From: Sulfuricurvum sp. IAE1
Lineage (GTDB): Bacteria > Campylobacterota > Campylobacteria > Campylobacterales > Sulfurimonadaceae
Assembly (NCBI GenBank): GCA_945867285.1
Contig: CAMBHX010000077.1
Span: 1-7,643, forward strand
Reading direction: 5' to 3'
Length of the DNA: 7,643 nucleotides
Part shown: positions 1-6,020 of the stretch, in pieces
How the letters are laid out: every line of letters begins with the position of its first letter
Position numbering within the stretch: position 1 is the first letter of the stretch
Notes under the pieces: generated by a model
Databases searched by the model: none
Seen by the model: the letters and a program-made list of their open reading frames with translations, nothing else
What the model was told of the DNA's origin: nothing
Translations under genes and position numbers: made by a program

Positions 1-135
1 GCAATGGAAGAGATAAAAACTAGAGCACCCCGTGAAGAGCGAGAATATAATGACTTAGAACGTTCTTTTGAAGATAAAATTATTCGAGACCACCATATCG
101 ATGAATTTATAGAAGATTTAAAGAATAAGCAATAG
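1..135 (+). CDS. 3' end of an unrecognised protein gene (partial)
   Basis: Frame 1 is open from the window edge to a TAG at 133-135 and gives 44 residues, starting AMEEIKTRAPREERE and ending FIEDLKNKQ. The tail is very rich in charged residues (Glu, Asp, Lys, Arg) with no hydrophobic stretch, so it looks like a soluble, probably helical C-terminus. An internal ATG at 4-6 exists, but no ribosome binding site can be judged because the sequence begins there, so a tiny stand-alone gene cannot be excluded. The immediately following intrinsic terminator (141-183) supports this stop being the real end of a transcription unit. I do not recognise the family, and no function can be given from this fragment. 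Confidence 0.6.
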   Translation, partial: AMEEIKTRAPREEREYNDLERSFEDKIIRDHHIDEFIEDLKNKQ

Positions 136-140
136 TATTT

Positions 141-183
141 CCCCAATGCTTTCCCTTTGGGACTCTGCATTGTGGTATTTTTT
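141..183 (+). terminator. Intrinsic terminator after the upstream partial gene
   Basis: CCCCAATGC (141-149) pairs with GCATTGTGG (167-175), 8 of 9 positions. A second small stem, TCCC-TTT-GGGA (152-162), is nested in the loop. The hairpin is followed by TA and then six T residues (178-183). It starts five bases after the stop codon at 135. The layout is that of a Rho-independent terminator for the gene entering from the left. Confidence 0.75.
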
Positions 184-208
184 AAGAATAAACTTACTAG
201 AATAGCTG

Positions 209-217
209 TGATAAAAT
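209..217 (+). promoter_or_regulatory. Candidate extended -10 promoter for the 224-344 leader RNA
   Basis: TG-A-TAAAAT (209-217) fits an extended -10 element, with T/A-rich sequence upstream and no obvious -35, as is usual for campylobacterotal sigma-70 promoters. Transcription would start near 224, just before the tandem repeat and the structured leader. It is a prediction from one motif in AT-rich DNA, so chance matches are easy. Confidence 0.3.
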
Positions 218-225
218 TTAAAAAC

Positions 226-249
226 GGTTGCACTATTGGTTGCACTATT
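226..249 (+). repeat. Perfect 12-bp tandem repeat
   Basis: GGTTGCACTATT occurs twice head to tail, at 226-237 and 238-249, with no mismatch. It lies in non-coding DNA between the left-hand terminator and the structured leader. Its role is unknown. It could be a slippage duplication, a tandem protein-binding site, or part of the leader RNA. Confidence 0.85.
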
Positions 250-251
250 TT

Positions 252-344
252 GGAACATCCGCTATCGGAACCTCTATTTTATGGGCTTTTAGAGGGATGG
301 TGCGCTTTGAGGTTCTATCTCCTCATCCGCACCACCAATTTTTT
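252..344 (+). promoter_or_regulatory. Candidate attenuator or riboswitch-like leader upstream of the AGCS transporter
   Basis: Several competing stems can be drawn by eye. CATC (256-259) with GATG (296-299) stacks on CCTCTA (271-276) with TAGAGG (290-295), leaving an 11-base bulge. GAACCTC (268-274) can instead pair perfectly with GAGGTTC (309-315). The last part forms a terminator-like hairpin, TGGTGCG (298-304) with CGCACCA (328-334) and TGAGG (308-312) with CCTCA (321-325), followed after four bases by six T (339-344). The alternative helix would disrupt the terminator stem, which is how attenuators and transcriptional riboswitches work. It matches no riboswitch consensus I can recall; in particular I do not see the glycine aptamer core. 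It could equally be a small RNA of about 120 bases. Confidence 0.4.
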
Positions 345-397
345 AATCCCCTTTCTTTATTTTTCCTTTTTTTTAATAACTTTTTATTACTTTAGTG

Positions 398-403
398 TAA
401 AAT
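398..403 (+). promoter_or_regulatory. Candidate -10 box of the AGCS transporter gene
   Basis: TAAAAT (398-403) is preceded by TG and by T-rich runs spaced over about 50 bases (339-390), the periodic AT pattern of campylobacterotal promoters. A start near 410 would give a leader of about 25 bases. A ribosome binding site, AGGA (426-429), lies five bases before the ATG at 435. If this promoter is used, the gene can be transcribed independently of the structured leader upstream. Confidence 0.4.
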
Positions 404-434
404 CCCTCTACTATTATAGCTTTTCAGGATTATC

Positions 435-1877
435 ATGAACGAACTTTTTGTCTCATTTACTGCTCTTTTGGATTCTGTCCTTTTTTTTGATATTTTATTT
501 GGAATGGGCAATGGGGCCAAAATCCCCTTTGTCATTGCATGGCTTATAGCGGGCGGAGTCTATCTGACACTCAAGTTTAACTTTATCAATCTACGTATGT
601 TCCTCCACTCATACCGCATTATCAAGGGTGATTATCGCACTGCAGATGACATAGGAGCTATCGAGCCTCGCCAGTCACTTACCACTGCACTCTCAGCTAC
701 TGTGGGATTGGGTAATATTGCCGGCGTTGCCATTGCTATTGCCATAGGTGGGCCAGGGGCAACATTTTGGATGATTATTGCTGGTTTTCTAGGGATGACA
801 CTTAAATTTACGGAAGTCACCCTCTCTCTCAAATATCGAGAATTTTTAGAAGATGGAACCATTATTGGTGGAGGAATGGGATACCTCAACAAAGGGCTGG
901 CCAAAAAAGGCTTTCCTAATCTGGGTAAATTCCTTGCTGTAACATTTGCATTTTTTCTCATCGGGGGAGCGCTGGGCGGAGGTAATGCATTCCAAGTCTC
1001 CCAAGCACTGGGTGCCGTGAGTAACGAAATTGGTTTTTTCAAAACTTACCCGTGGGTATTTGGGGTAGGAATGGCAGTTTTAACGGGTGCCATTATCATC
1101 GGAGGAATCAAACGTATCGGAGATATTACAGAGAAAATTGTTCCACTAATGATTGGCGTGTATGTAACTGCATCTTTGTATATTATCGGAAGTAACTATG
1201 ACCTTATTCCCATGGCATTTGCCAAGATTTTTACTGAAGCCTTTGCCCCATTGGCTGTTTCTGGAGGGATGGTCGGTGTCATTGTCGTAGGATTTCAACG
1301 CGCGATGTTCTCCAGCGAAGCAGGTCTTGGCTCCGCCCCTATTGCTCATGCCAGTGCAAAAGTAAAATACCCAGTGCGACAAGGGATTGTCGCCTTGTAT
1401 GAGCCATTTATCGATACAGTTATCGTATGTACTATGACAGCGTTGGTAATCGTTATTACGGGAGTCTATGACCCAGTCAATGGATTTGGAGCACTCATCG
1501 AAGCCAAAAATGGCTCTGCGTTGACCGCTGAAGCCTTTCGAACCTCTCTATCATGGTTTCCCAGTATTTTGACCTTTTCAATTTTTATGTTTGCTTTTTC
1601 AACCCTTATCTCATGGTCGTACTATGGAGAAATCGCATGGGCATACTTGTTTGGAAGCAAAAGTATACTTCTCTACAAAGCTATCTTTTTATCATTTATC
1701 ATTCTAGCTACTATGGCAGATACTGCGACAATGGTTGATTTTTCTTCTATACTCTTTTTGGCAATGGCTGTCCCCAATATATTTGGGTTGTTTGTGATGT
1801 CAGGGGATGTCAAAGATATGTTGCGAGAGTATCTCAAAAAACTCAAAAGCGGCGACTTGGATCGAGAGAGAATTTGA
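435..1877 (+). CDS. Sodium:alanine/glycine symporter, AGCS family
   Basis: This 480-residue integral inner-membrane protein is full length for the alanine/glycine:cation symporter (AGCS) family, which imports small neutral amino acids with Na+ or H+. Family hallmarks in order are GLGNIAGVA (91-99, the broken helix that contributes to substrate and cation binding), GGPGATFWM (105-113, the family signature region), KFTEVTLSLKYR (124-135), FSSEAGLGSAPIAHA (292-306) and SWSYYGE (393-399). About eleven hydrophobic segments can be counted, and the C-terminus is a short charged cytoplasmic tail (from about 457). The ATG at 435 has AGGA five bases upstream and is the first plausible start. The gene stands alone: a terminator-like leader lies upstream and hisF converges from the right. 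Whether alanine, glycine or another amino acid is preferred cannot be read from sequence. The structured leader suggests that expression may respond to a metabolite. Confidence 0.95.
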   Translation: MNELFVSFTALLDSVLFFDILFGMGNGAKIPFVIAWLIAGGVYLTLKFNFINLRMFLHSYRIIKGDYRTADDIGAIEPRQSLTTALSATVGLGNIAGVAIAIAIGGPGATFWMIIAGFLGMTLKFTEVTLSLKYREFLEDGTIIGGGMGYLNKGLAKKGFPNLGKFLAVTFAFFLIGGALGGGNAFQVSQALGAVSNEIGFFKTYPWVFGVGMAVLTGAIIIGGIKRIGDITEKIVPLMIGVYVTASLYIIGSNYDLIPMAFAKIFTEAFAPLAVSGGMVGVIVVGFQRAMFSSEAGLGSAPIAHASAKVKYPVRQGIVALYEPFIDTVIVCTMTALVIVITGVYDPVNGFGALIEAKNGSALTAEAFRTSLSWFPSILTFSIFMFAFSTLISWSYYGEIAWAYLFGSKSILLYKAIFLSFIILATMADTATMVDFSSILFLAMAVPNIFGLFVMSGDVKDMLREYLKKLKSGDLDRERI

Positions 1878-1902
1878 ACAAATAACCGTTAAAACTTCTT
1901 TT

Positions 1903-1921
1903 ATCTCTGCCAAGCAGGGAT
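1903..1921. terminator. Hairpin between convergent AGCS and hisF genes
   Basis: ATCTCTGC (1903-1910) pairs with GCAGGGAT (1914-1921), eight pairs including one G-T, around a three-base loop. It lies 25 bases after the symporter stop and 21 bases after the hisF stop, so it could serve both strands. There is no long T run on either side, only GTTTCT on plus and AAAAGAAGTTTT on minus, so termination may be weak. Confidence 0.5.
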
Positions 1922-1942
1922 GTTTCTAAACTATTTAGCTAT

Positions 1943-2701
1943 TTATAGTCGCACTGCAATACCATTGGCACTTAAATACCGTTTTAGGTCGATAATATCT
2001 ATCTCTTTATAGTGAAAAATACTTGCTGCCAATGCTGCATCCGCACCTGATTCAAACGCCTCTTTGATATGCTCCATAGTTCCAGCACCTCCACTAGCGA
2101 TTACAGGAACATGGACAGCACTGCTGATTTGTGATGTAATCTCCAAATCAAAGCCTGCTTTGGTTCCATCCGCATCCATCGAGGTGAGAAGTATCTCTCC
2201 AGCACCACGATCAACGACTTCTTTTGCCCATTCCAATGCATTAATCCCAGTGTCCACACGACCGCCGTTGAGATAGACATTCCAAACATCCCCCGTGCGT
2301 TTCACGTCAATCGCTACAACGATACATTGAGAGCCAAACCGTTTTGCACCCTCATCAATAAACTCAGGTCGTTTTAGTGCTGCAGAATTAATACTAACTT
2401 TATCACACCCGACATTGAGAAGCTTGTAAATATCATTAAGCTCTCGTATTCCTCCGCCTACTGTGAGAGGGATAAATACTTCACGGGCAACTTGCTCAAC
2501 AATATGAACAATGGTATCACGCTGTTCATGAGAGGCTGTAATATCTAGAAAAGTCAGTTCATCTGCCCCCTCATCATTGTAGCGTTTAGCCACTTCGACA
2601 GGATCTCCAGCATCTTTGAGTCCGACAAAGTTCACACCCTTAACGACACGTCCATCTTTGACATCCAAACACGGGATAATACGTTTTGCAAAATATTCCA
2701 T
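1943..2701 (-). CDS. hisF: Imidazole glycerol phosphate synthase, cyclase subunit HisF
   Basis: HisF is the cyclase half of the HisH-HisF complex. It uses ammonia from HisH to convert PRFAR into imidazole glycerol phosphate and AICAR, linking histidine and purine synthesis in the cytoplasm. The 252-residue (beta/alpha)8 barrel starts MEYFAKRIIPCLDVKDGRVV. Asp13 and Asp132 (in VVAIDVKR) match the two catalytic aspartates of the family (D11 and D130 in Thermotoga). The phosphate-binding loops are VGGGI (81-85) and ASGGAG (202-207), and DADGT (176-180) is also conserved. I chose the ATG at 2701 because GGGGAG lies seven bases upstream and the family starts here. The in-frame ATG at 2719 would add six residues, MQGSFR, and lacks a binding site. 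No other his gene is adjacent, consistent with the scattered his genes of Campylobacterota. It is transcribed divergently from rsmA. Confidence 0.97.
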   Translation of the reverse strand: MEYFAKRIIPCLDVKDGRVVKGVNFVGLKDAGDPVEVAKRYNDEGADELTFLDITASHEQRDTIVHIVEQVAREVFIPLTVGGGIRELNDIYKLLNVGCDKVSINSAALKRPEFIDEGAKRFGSQCIVVAIDVKRTGDVWNVYLNGGRVDTGINALEWAKEVVDRGAGEILLTSMDADGTKAGFDLEITSQISSAVHVPVIASGGAGTMEHIKEAFESGADAALAASIFHYKEIDIIDLKRYLSANGIAVRL

Positions 2702-2729
2702 CCTAAAACTCCCCTGCATAATTGTTGTA

Positions 2730-2735
2730 ATTATA
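2730..2735 (-). promoter_or_regulatory. -10 box of hisF
   Basis: The minus strand reads a perfect TATAAT here (ATTATA on plus). Transcription would begin near 2723 and give a leader of about 22 bases that contains the GGGGAG ribosome binding site before the ATG at 2701. This start would place the alternative ATG at 2719 almost at the 5' end, further supporting the shorter HisF. Confidence 0.55.
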
Positions 2736-2790
2736 ATCCAGCGTCACTTAACCCCTTATTACCATTAATTACGATAAGAAAAATTGATTT

Positions 2791-2796
2791 TATACT
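2791..2796 (+). promoter_or_regulatory. Candidate distal -10 box of rsmA
   Basis: TATACT (2791-2796) follows ATTGATTT in very AT-rich DNA. It would start RNA near 2803 and leave a leader of about 35 bases, which however contains no Shine-Dalgarno-like sequence. It is one of two TATACT hexamers 33 bases apart in this divergent promoter region. Confidence 0.3.
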
Positions 2797-2823
2797 TTAA
2801 CTATTAATTAACACGAAATGCGC

Positions 2824-2829
2824 TATACT
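2824..2829 (+). promoter_or_regulatory. Proximal -10 box of rsmA, implying a nearly leaderless mRNA
   Basis: TATACT (2824-2829) ends only eight bases before the ATG at 2838. A start six to eight bases downstream of the box would fall within about two bases of the ATG. The absence of any purine-rich binding site between box and ATG (CACTCTCA) is consistent with leaderless translation. Confidence 0.4.
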
Positions 2830-2837
2830 CACTCTCA

Positions 2838-3617
2838 ATGCAAAAAGACAGAACTAAAATTGCCAAAAAGAAATTTGGTCAAAACTTTCTAACCGACCAG
2901 AGTATTTTAACTCAGATCGTCGAATCGATGCCCCATACATTGCACCGCATAGCGGAAATCGGGCCTGGATTAGGTGATTTAACTAACTATTTAGTTAATG
3001 TCAAAAGTGTGACAGCTTTTGAGGTTGATACCGACTTGTGCAAGCATTTACAGCACCATTTTGCCGATGCAATCGCTACCGAAGCTCTTACTCTGCGTTG
3101 TGGAGATGTACTAGAGCATTGGAAGGGCTCTTTATTGGACGAACCGTATGATTTAGTGGCAAATTTGCCCTACTATATCGCTACGACCATCATCCTAAAA
3201 GCGCTCGCAGATCCGGCGTGCAAAAATATGCTTGTCATGGTACAGCGTGAAGTGGCGGAGAAATTTTCCGCCACACCTAATGAGAAAGCTTTTGGGGCTC
3301 TCAGCGTCATTGCGCAAAGTGTGGGAGACGTAAGCATCGCTTTACGTGTCCCGCCCAGCGCCTTTGAGCCTGCCCCTAAAGTCGATTCGGCCGTACTGCT
3401 CATTTCAAAACGGTCTGATCGTAATGATGAAGGGTTTGAGAATTTTTTACGTGCTGCTTTTACACAGCCACGAAAAACCCTTCACAAAAATCTCACGGCA
3501 TGCTATGAAGTCACGGCTATCGAGGGAGCTTTTGCTTCTCTTGAAATAGTACGAACTCTTCGACCTCATCAACTCGAAACTTGCGACTTTCACCGGCTAT
3601 ACGCCCTTTTACAATAG
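2838..3617 (+). CDS. rsmA: 16S rRNA dimethyladenosine transferase RsmA (KsgA)
   Basis: RsmA uses S-adenosylmethionine to dimethylate two adjacent adenines in the 3'-terminal hairpin of 16S rRNA (A1518 and A1519 in E. coli numbering), a late step of small-subunit assembly. The 259-residue protein has the N-terminal KKFGQNFL block (11-18), the SAM-binding loop EIGPGLG (40-46), acidic Glu62 (FEVD) and Asp90 (CGDV), and the catalytic NLPYY motif (109-113). VPPSAFEPAPKVDSAV (171-186) and a C-terminal helical domain containing QPRKTLHKNL (210-219) follow. The length is normal for the family. No Shine-Dalgarno sequence precedes the ATG, and a -10 box sits right before it, so the mRNA may be leaderless. 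The order hisF-rsmA-rnj is familiar from Campylobacterota, where an RNase J gene is a frequent neighbour. Confidence 0.97.
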   Translation: MQKDRTKIAKKKFGQNFLTDQSILTQIVESMPHTLHRIAEIGPGLGDLTNYLVNVKSVTAFEVDTDLCKHLQHHFADAIATEALTLRCGDVLEHWKGSLLDEPYDLVANLPYYIATTIILKALADPACKNMLVMVQREVAEKFSATPNEKAFGALSVIAQSVGDVSIALRVPPSAFEPAPKVDSAVLLISKRSDRNDEGFENFLRAAFTQPRKTLHKNLTACYEVTAIEGAFASLEIVRTLRPHQLETCDFHRLYALLQ

Positions 3618-3653
3618 TTTTTACAATTATTTCTGATTCTGCGTAACGCCATT

Positions 3654-3659
3654 TATAAC
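3654..3659 (+). promoter_or_regulatory. Candidate -10 box of rnj
   Basis: TATAAC (3654-3659) lies in the rsmA-rnj spacer. A start near 3666 would make a leader of roughly 119 bases that contains the three hairpins between 3673 and 3753. The box is a single-motif guess, and read-through from rsmA is equally possible. Confidence 0.3.
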
Positions 3660-3672
3660 CCTTAATACTTCT

Positions 3673-3753
3673 CCAGCGTTCAGGCTGGTAGCTTTAGGGG
3701 ATTGCAAAGGACTTTAGTCCTTGCCATTGAAATTGGCTTTGCTGATTTCAATG
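3673..3753 (+). promoter_or_regulatory. Three consecutive hairpins in the rnj leader
   Basis: Hairpin A is CCAGC (3673-3677) with GCTGG (3684-3688). Hairpin B is AAGGAC (3707-3712) with GTCCTT (3717-3722) around TTTA, extended by GC/GC past a bulged A. Hairpin C is CATTGAAAT (3725-3733) with ATTTCAATG (3745-3753), nine perfect pairs, and four more including two wobbles continue into a TTT loop. They fill the DNA between rsmA and rnj and end 19 bases before the AAGGA ribosome binding site (3773-3777). No good T run follows C, so it is a poor terminator. A structured leader that regulates or stabilises rnj mRNA, or a palindromic repeat element, are both possible. Confidence 0.5.
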
Positions 3754-3784
3754 TTTAACATAAATAATTATCAAGGATGCCCCA

Positions 3785-5872
3785 ATGGCAGAAGAAAACA
3801 ATAATACTACACCACCGGTAAATACTGAAACTCGTGAGCGTCGCCCTAATAACAATCGTCGCCCTTTTCGTCCACGTGACGACAACCGTCCTCCTCGTGA
3901 AAATAACGGTGAAAATAGTTCTCCACGCTCCGATAATCGATCTCCACGTCAAGACAATCAGGCTTTTAGAGACAATCGTCAACAACAACCTCGCACCAAC
4001 AATCTTATCCGCAATCCTCAAGCGAGTGATAATGCGACCGATTTAAGTACAGAAAGTGAAAACAACCGTCAAAATCGCAGTGGTGGAAATTCAAACCGAA
4101 GTAACCGTCGTGGAGCACCAACGCCTGTGGATACCAATCTCAGAGATTTTGTCCTAAAAAACCAAGAAGCGCACAAAAACCGTCTCAACCCTCACTTTAA
4201 ACTTGATTTAGAAAACAGTGAAAAAGTACGTATCACCCCATTAGGAGGATTAGGCGAAATCGGTGGGAATATCACCGTCATTGAAACTGAGCACGAAGCT
4301 ATCATCATCGACATCGGGATGAGCTTCCCAAGCGAAGAGATGCACGGTGTTGACATTCTCGTCCCTGACTTCACTTATTTGAGAGAAATCCGCAAAAAAA
4401 TCGTAGCAGTTATCATCACTCATGCCCATGAAGACCATATTGGAGCAGTACCATATTTCTTCAAAGAGATGCAATTTCCTATTTATGGAACACCCTTGCC
4501 TCTAGCGATGATTGGTAACAAATTTGACGAACATCACATGAAAGAATACCGTCGTTATTTCAATCCTATCGTCAAACGTCAAGTGTACAAAATTGGGAAC
4601 AGTTTTGAAATTGAATGGATGCATATGACGCACTCTATCATCGATTCTTCTTCATTAGCAATTACCACCAAAGCAGGTACTATTATCCACACGGGTGACT
4701 TTAAAATCGACTTTACTCCTGTTGATGGCTACACAGCAGACATCCATCGTTTAGCACAATACGGTGAAAAAGGGGTATTATGTCTCTTGTCCGATTCAAC
4801 TAACTCGTACAACAAAGAGTGGACCCCAAGTGAGATCTCAGTCGCAAGCGGATTTGATCGTATTTTTTCAAAAGCTCAAGGGCGTATCATCATGTCCACC
4901 TTTAGTTCCAACATTCATCGTGTCTACCAAGCGATTTTAGCAGGGATCAAATACAACCGTAAAGTATGTGTCATCGGTCGCTCTATGGAGCGAAATCTCG
5001 AATTGTGCATGCAGTACGATTATGTCAAACTTCCTAAAAACATCTTTATCGATGCTGAAGAAGCTAATCGCATAAGTGATAAAGATGTCTTGATTGTCAC
5101 GACGGGGAGCCAAGGGGAGCCAAGTTCAGCACTTTTCCGAATGTCCATCGGTGAACACCGCCACATCAAGATCAAGCCAACTGACTTAGTTGTCCTTTCA
5201 GCACGTGCGATCCCTGGTAACGAAGGGTCTATTTCAGGAATGCTCAACTATCTCCAACGAGCAGGCGCATCGGTTGCTAACGATCGTGACATCCACGTAT
5301 CAGGTCACGGAGGGCTTGAAGAGCAAAAGCTCATGCTTCGCCTAACGAACCCTAAGTTTTTCTTGCCAGTCCACGGTGAATACAACCATATCATGAAACA
5401 CCGTGACACCGCTGTAGCATGTGGTGTTCCTGAACGTAATATTTTGCTCATGAGTGATGGTGACTCAATCGAAGTGAGTCCTAAGTTTATGCGTAAAGCC
5501 AAAACCGTTAAAACAGGCAAGACTTATATTGACAACCAAAGCAATCATCAAATCGAAGATGATATCGTTATCGACCGTCAAAAAATGGCAGCTGAAGGTA
5601 TGGTTATCCTCGTAGCGCAAGTAAGCGCTGCAGATTCACGATTACTCTCTAAACCACTCGTGACGAGCTTCGGTCTCGTTGCCGATAAAAACGACAAAGC
5701 ATTTGCTGCAGAGATGGAAGATGTCCTAGAGCACTTCCTCCTCAACCTCAAACATGGATTAATCGAAAATCCTAAAGCGCTTGAAAATGATTTACGCCAA
5801 GTAGTCCGTAAACATATCTATCGTAAAATGAAGAAATACCCTCTCATCGTTCCGCACGTTTTTGTAATGTGA
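3785..5872 (+). CDS. rnj: Ribonuclease J
   Basis: RNase J is a metallo-beta-lactamase/beta-CASP nuclease that degrades and processes RNA by 5'-to-3' exonuclease and endonuclease action. In Campylobacterota it is the main mRNA decay enzyme, and in Helicobacter pylori it works with the helicase RhpA. The 695-residue protein has a low-complexity N-terminal arm (about 1-115) rich in Asn, Arg and Pro, then the catalytic domain starting near VRITPLGGLGEIGGN (148-162). Metal ligands are visible in THAHEDHIGA (212-221), H283, D305 (HTGDFKID) and D337 (SDSTN). Beta-CASP motifs include STFSSNIHR (371-379) and SGHGG (506-510), with PVHGEYNH (528-535) after. The segment following H283 reads IIDSS, where Bacillus enzymes have IPDS. 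A C-terminal domain (about 575-695) is complete. The ATG at 3785 has AAGGA seven bases upstream. The gene is followed by a strong terminator. Confidence 0.96.
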   Translation: MAEENNNTTPPVNTETRERRPNNNRRPFRPRDDNRPPRENNGENSSPRSDNRSPRQDNQAFRDNRQQQPRTNNLIRNPQASDNATDLSTESENNRQNRSGGNSNRSNRRGAPTPVDTNLRDFVLKNQEAHKNRLNPHFKLDLENSEKVRITPLGGLGEIGGNITVIETEHEAIIIDIGMSFPSEEMHGVDILVPDFTYLREIRKKIVAVIITHAHEDHIGAVPYFFKEMQFPIYGTPLPLAMIGNKFDEHHMKEYRRYFNPIVKRQVYKIGNSFEIEWMHMTHSIIDSSSLAITTKAGTIIHTGDFKIDFTPVDGYTADIHRLAQYGEKGVLCLLSDSTNSYNKEWTPSEISVASGFDRIFSKAQGRIIMSTFSSNIHRVYQAILAGIKYNRKVCVIGRSMERNLELCMQYDYVKLPKNIFIDAEEANRISDKDVLIVTTGSQGEPSSALFRMSIGEHRHIKIKPTDLVVLSARAIPGNEGSISGMLNYLQRAGASVANDRDIHVSGHGGLEEQKLMLRLTNPKFFLPVHGEYNHIMKHRDTAVACGVPERNILLMSDGDSIEVSPKFMRKAKTVKTGKTYIDNQSNHQIEDDIVIDRQKMAAEGMVILVAQVSAADSRLLSKPLVTSFGLVADKNDKAFAAEMEDVLEHFLLNLKHGLIENPKALENDLRQVVRKHIYRKMKKYPLIVPHVFVM

Positions 5873-5874
5873 GG

Positions 5875-5911
5875 TTGACATAAAAATGACACCTGCGTGT
5901 CATTTTGTCAA
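5875..5911 (+). terminator. Terminator of rnj
   Basis: AAAATGACAC (5883-5892) pairs perfectly with GTGTCATTTT (5897-5906) around the loop CTGC. TTGAC (5875-5879) and GTCAA (5907-5911) add five more pairs beyond a three-base bulge. The stem begins two bases after the rnj stop. The A-run/T-run flanks of the inner stem are typical of a bidirectional intrinsic terminator. Confidence 0.8.
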
Positions 5912-5920
5912 TCGGAATCG

Positions 5921-5970
5921 TAGCTAATGTGCGAAAGCACCAGCGAAGACTGCGGATGCAAATTACATTA
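5921..5970. repeat. Structured non-coding segment upstream of thyX, possible palindromic repeat
   Basis: TAATG (5925-5929) pairs with CATTA (5966-5970) and encloses TGC-GAAA-GCA (5930-5939, a GNRA-type tetraloop) and a weaker TGC-GGAT-GCA hairpin (5951-5960), giving a Y-shaped fold. The segment lies between the rnj terminator and the thyX promoter and is more GC-rich than the AT-rich promoter DNA after it. It could be one copy of a dispersed intergenic repeat, but only one copy is present in this window, so that remains a guess. Confidence 0.3.
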
Positions 5971-5980
5971 ATCTCTTTTT

Positions 5981-5989
5981 TGTTATACT
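5981..5989 (+). promoter_or_regulatory. Extended -10 promoter of thyX
   Basis: TG-T-TATACT (5981-5989) is a full extended -10 element preceded by a T-rich run (5974-5981). Transcription would start near 5996, leaving a leader of about 25 bases before the ATG at 6021. The only ribosome binding sequence is a weak AAAAGA (6006-6011). Confidence 0.55.
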
Positions 5990-6020
5990 CTCTTAAAATA
6001 CTTTCAAAAGATACAAAACC

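Noticed and set aside
298..337. Possible tRNA 3' remnant or attachment site (GGTTC followed by CGCACCACCA)
   Set aside because: The T-arm-like and CCA-like pieces are suggestive, but the loop has eight bases instead of seven, the acceptor partner is immediately adjacent instead of 60 bases upstream, there is no D or anticodon arm, and no integrase is visible. A terminator-like hairpin explains it better.
252..344. Glycine riboswitch upstream of the AGCS gene
   Set aside because: The gene family makes it a natural guess, but the conserved glycine aptamer core segments are not visible and the tandem-aptamer layout is absent. Only a generic attenuator-like description is supported.
157..438. 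A 93-codon plus-strand open frame upstream of the AGCS gene
   Set aside because: It starts inside the loop of the left-hand terminator, has no ribosome binding site, runs through the tandem repeat and T-rich promoter DNA, and its product is a composition artefact (Phe/Tyr/Leu from T-rich DNA).
632..1042. A 136-codon minus-strand open frame inside the AGCS gene
   Set aside because: It lies entirely antisense to a gene with clear family motifs, its protein is low-complexity Pro/Ala/Met-rich, and it has no binding site or relatives that I recognise.
2702..2719. Longer HisF starting at the ATG at 2719
   Set aside because: It adds six residues not seen in the family, lacks a Shine-Dalgarno sequence and sits almost at the predicted transcript start. 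The ATG at 2701 has GGGGAG at good spacing.
3755..4021. A minus-strand open frame antisense to the start of rnj
   Set aside because: It is the complement of the Asn/Arg-rich arm, which yields Val/Thr/Ile-rich nonsense. There is no promoter or binding site of note.
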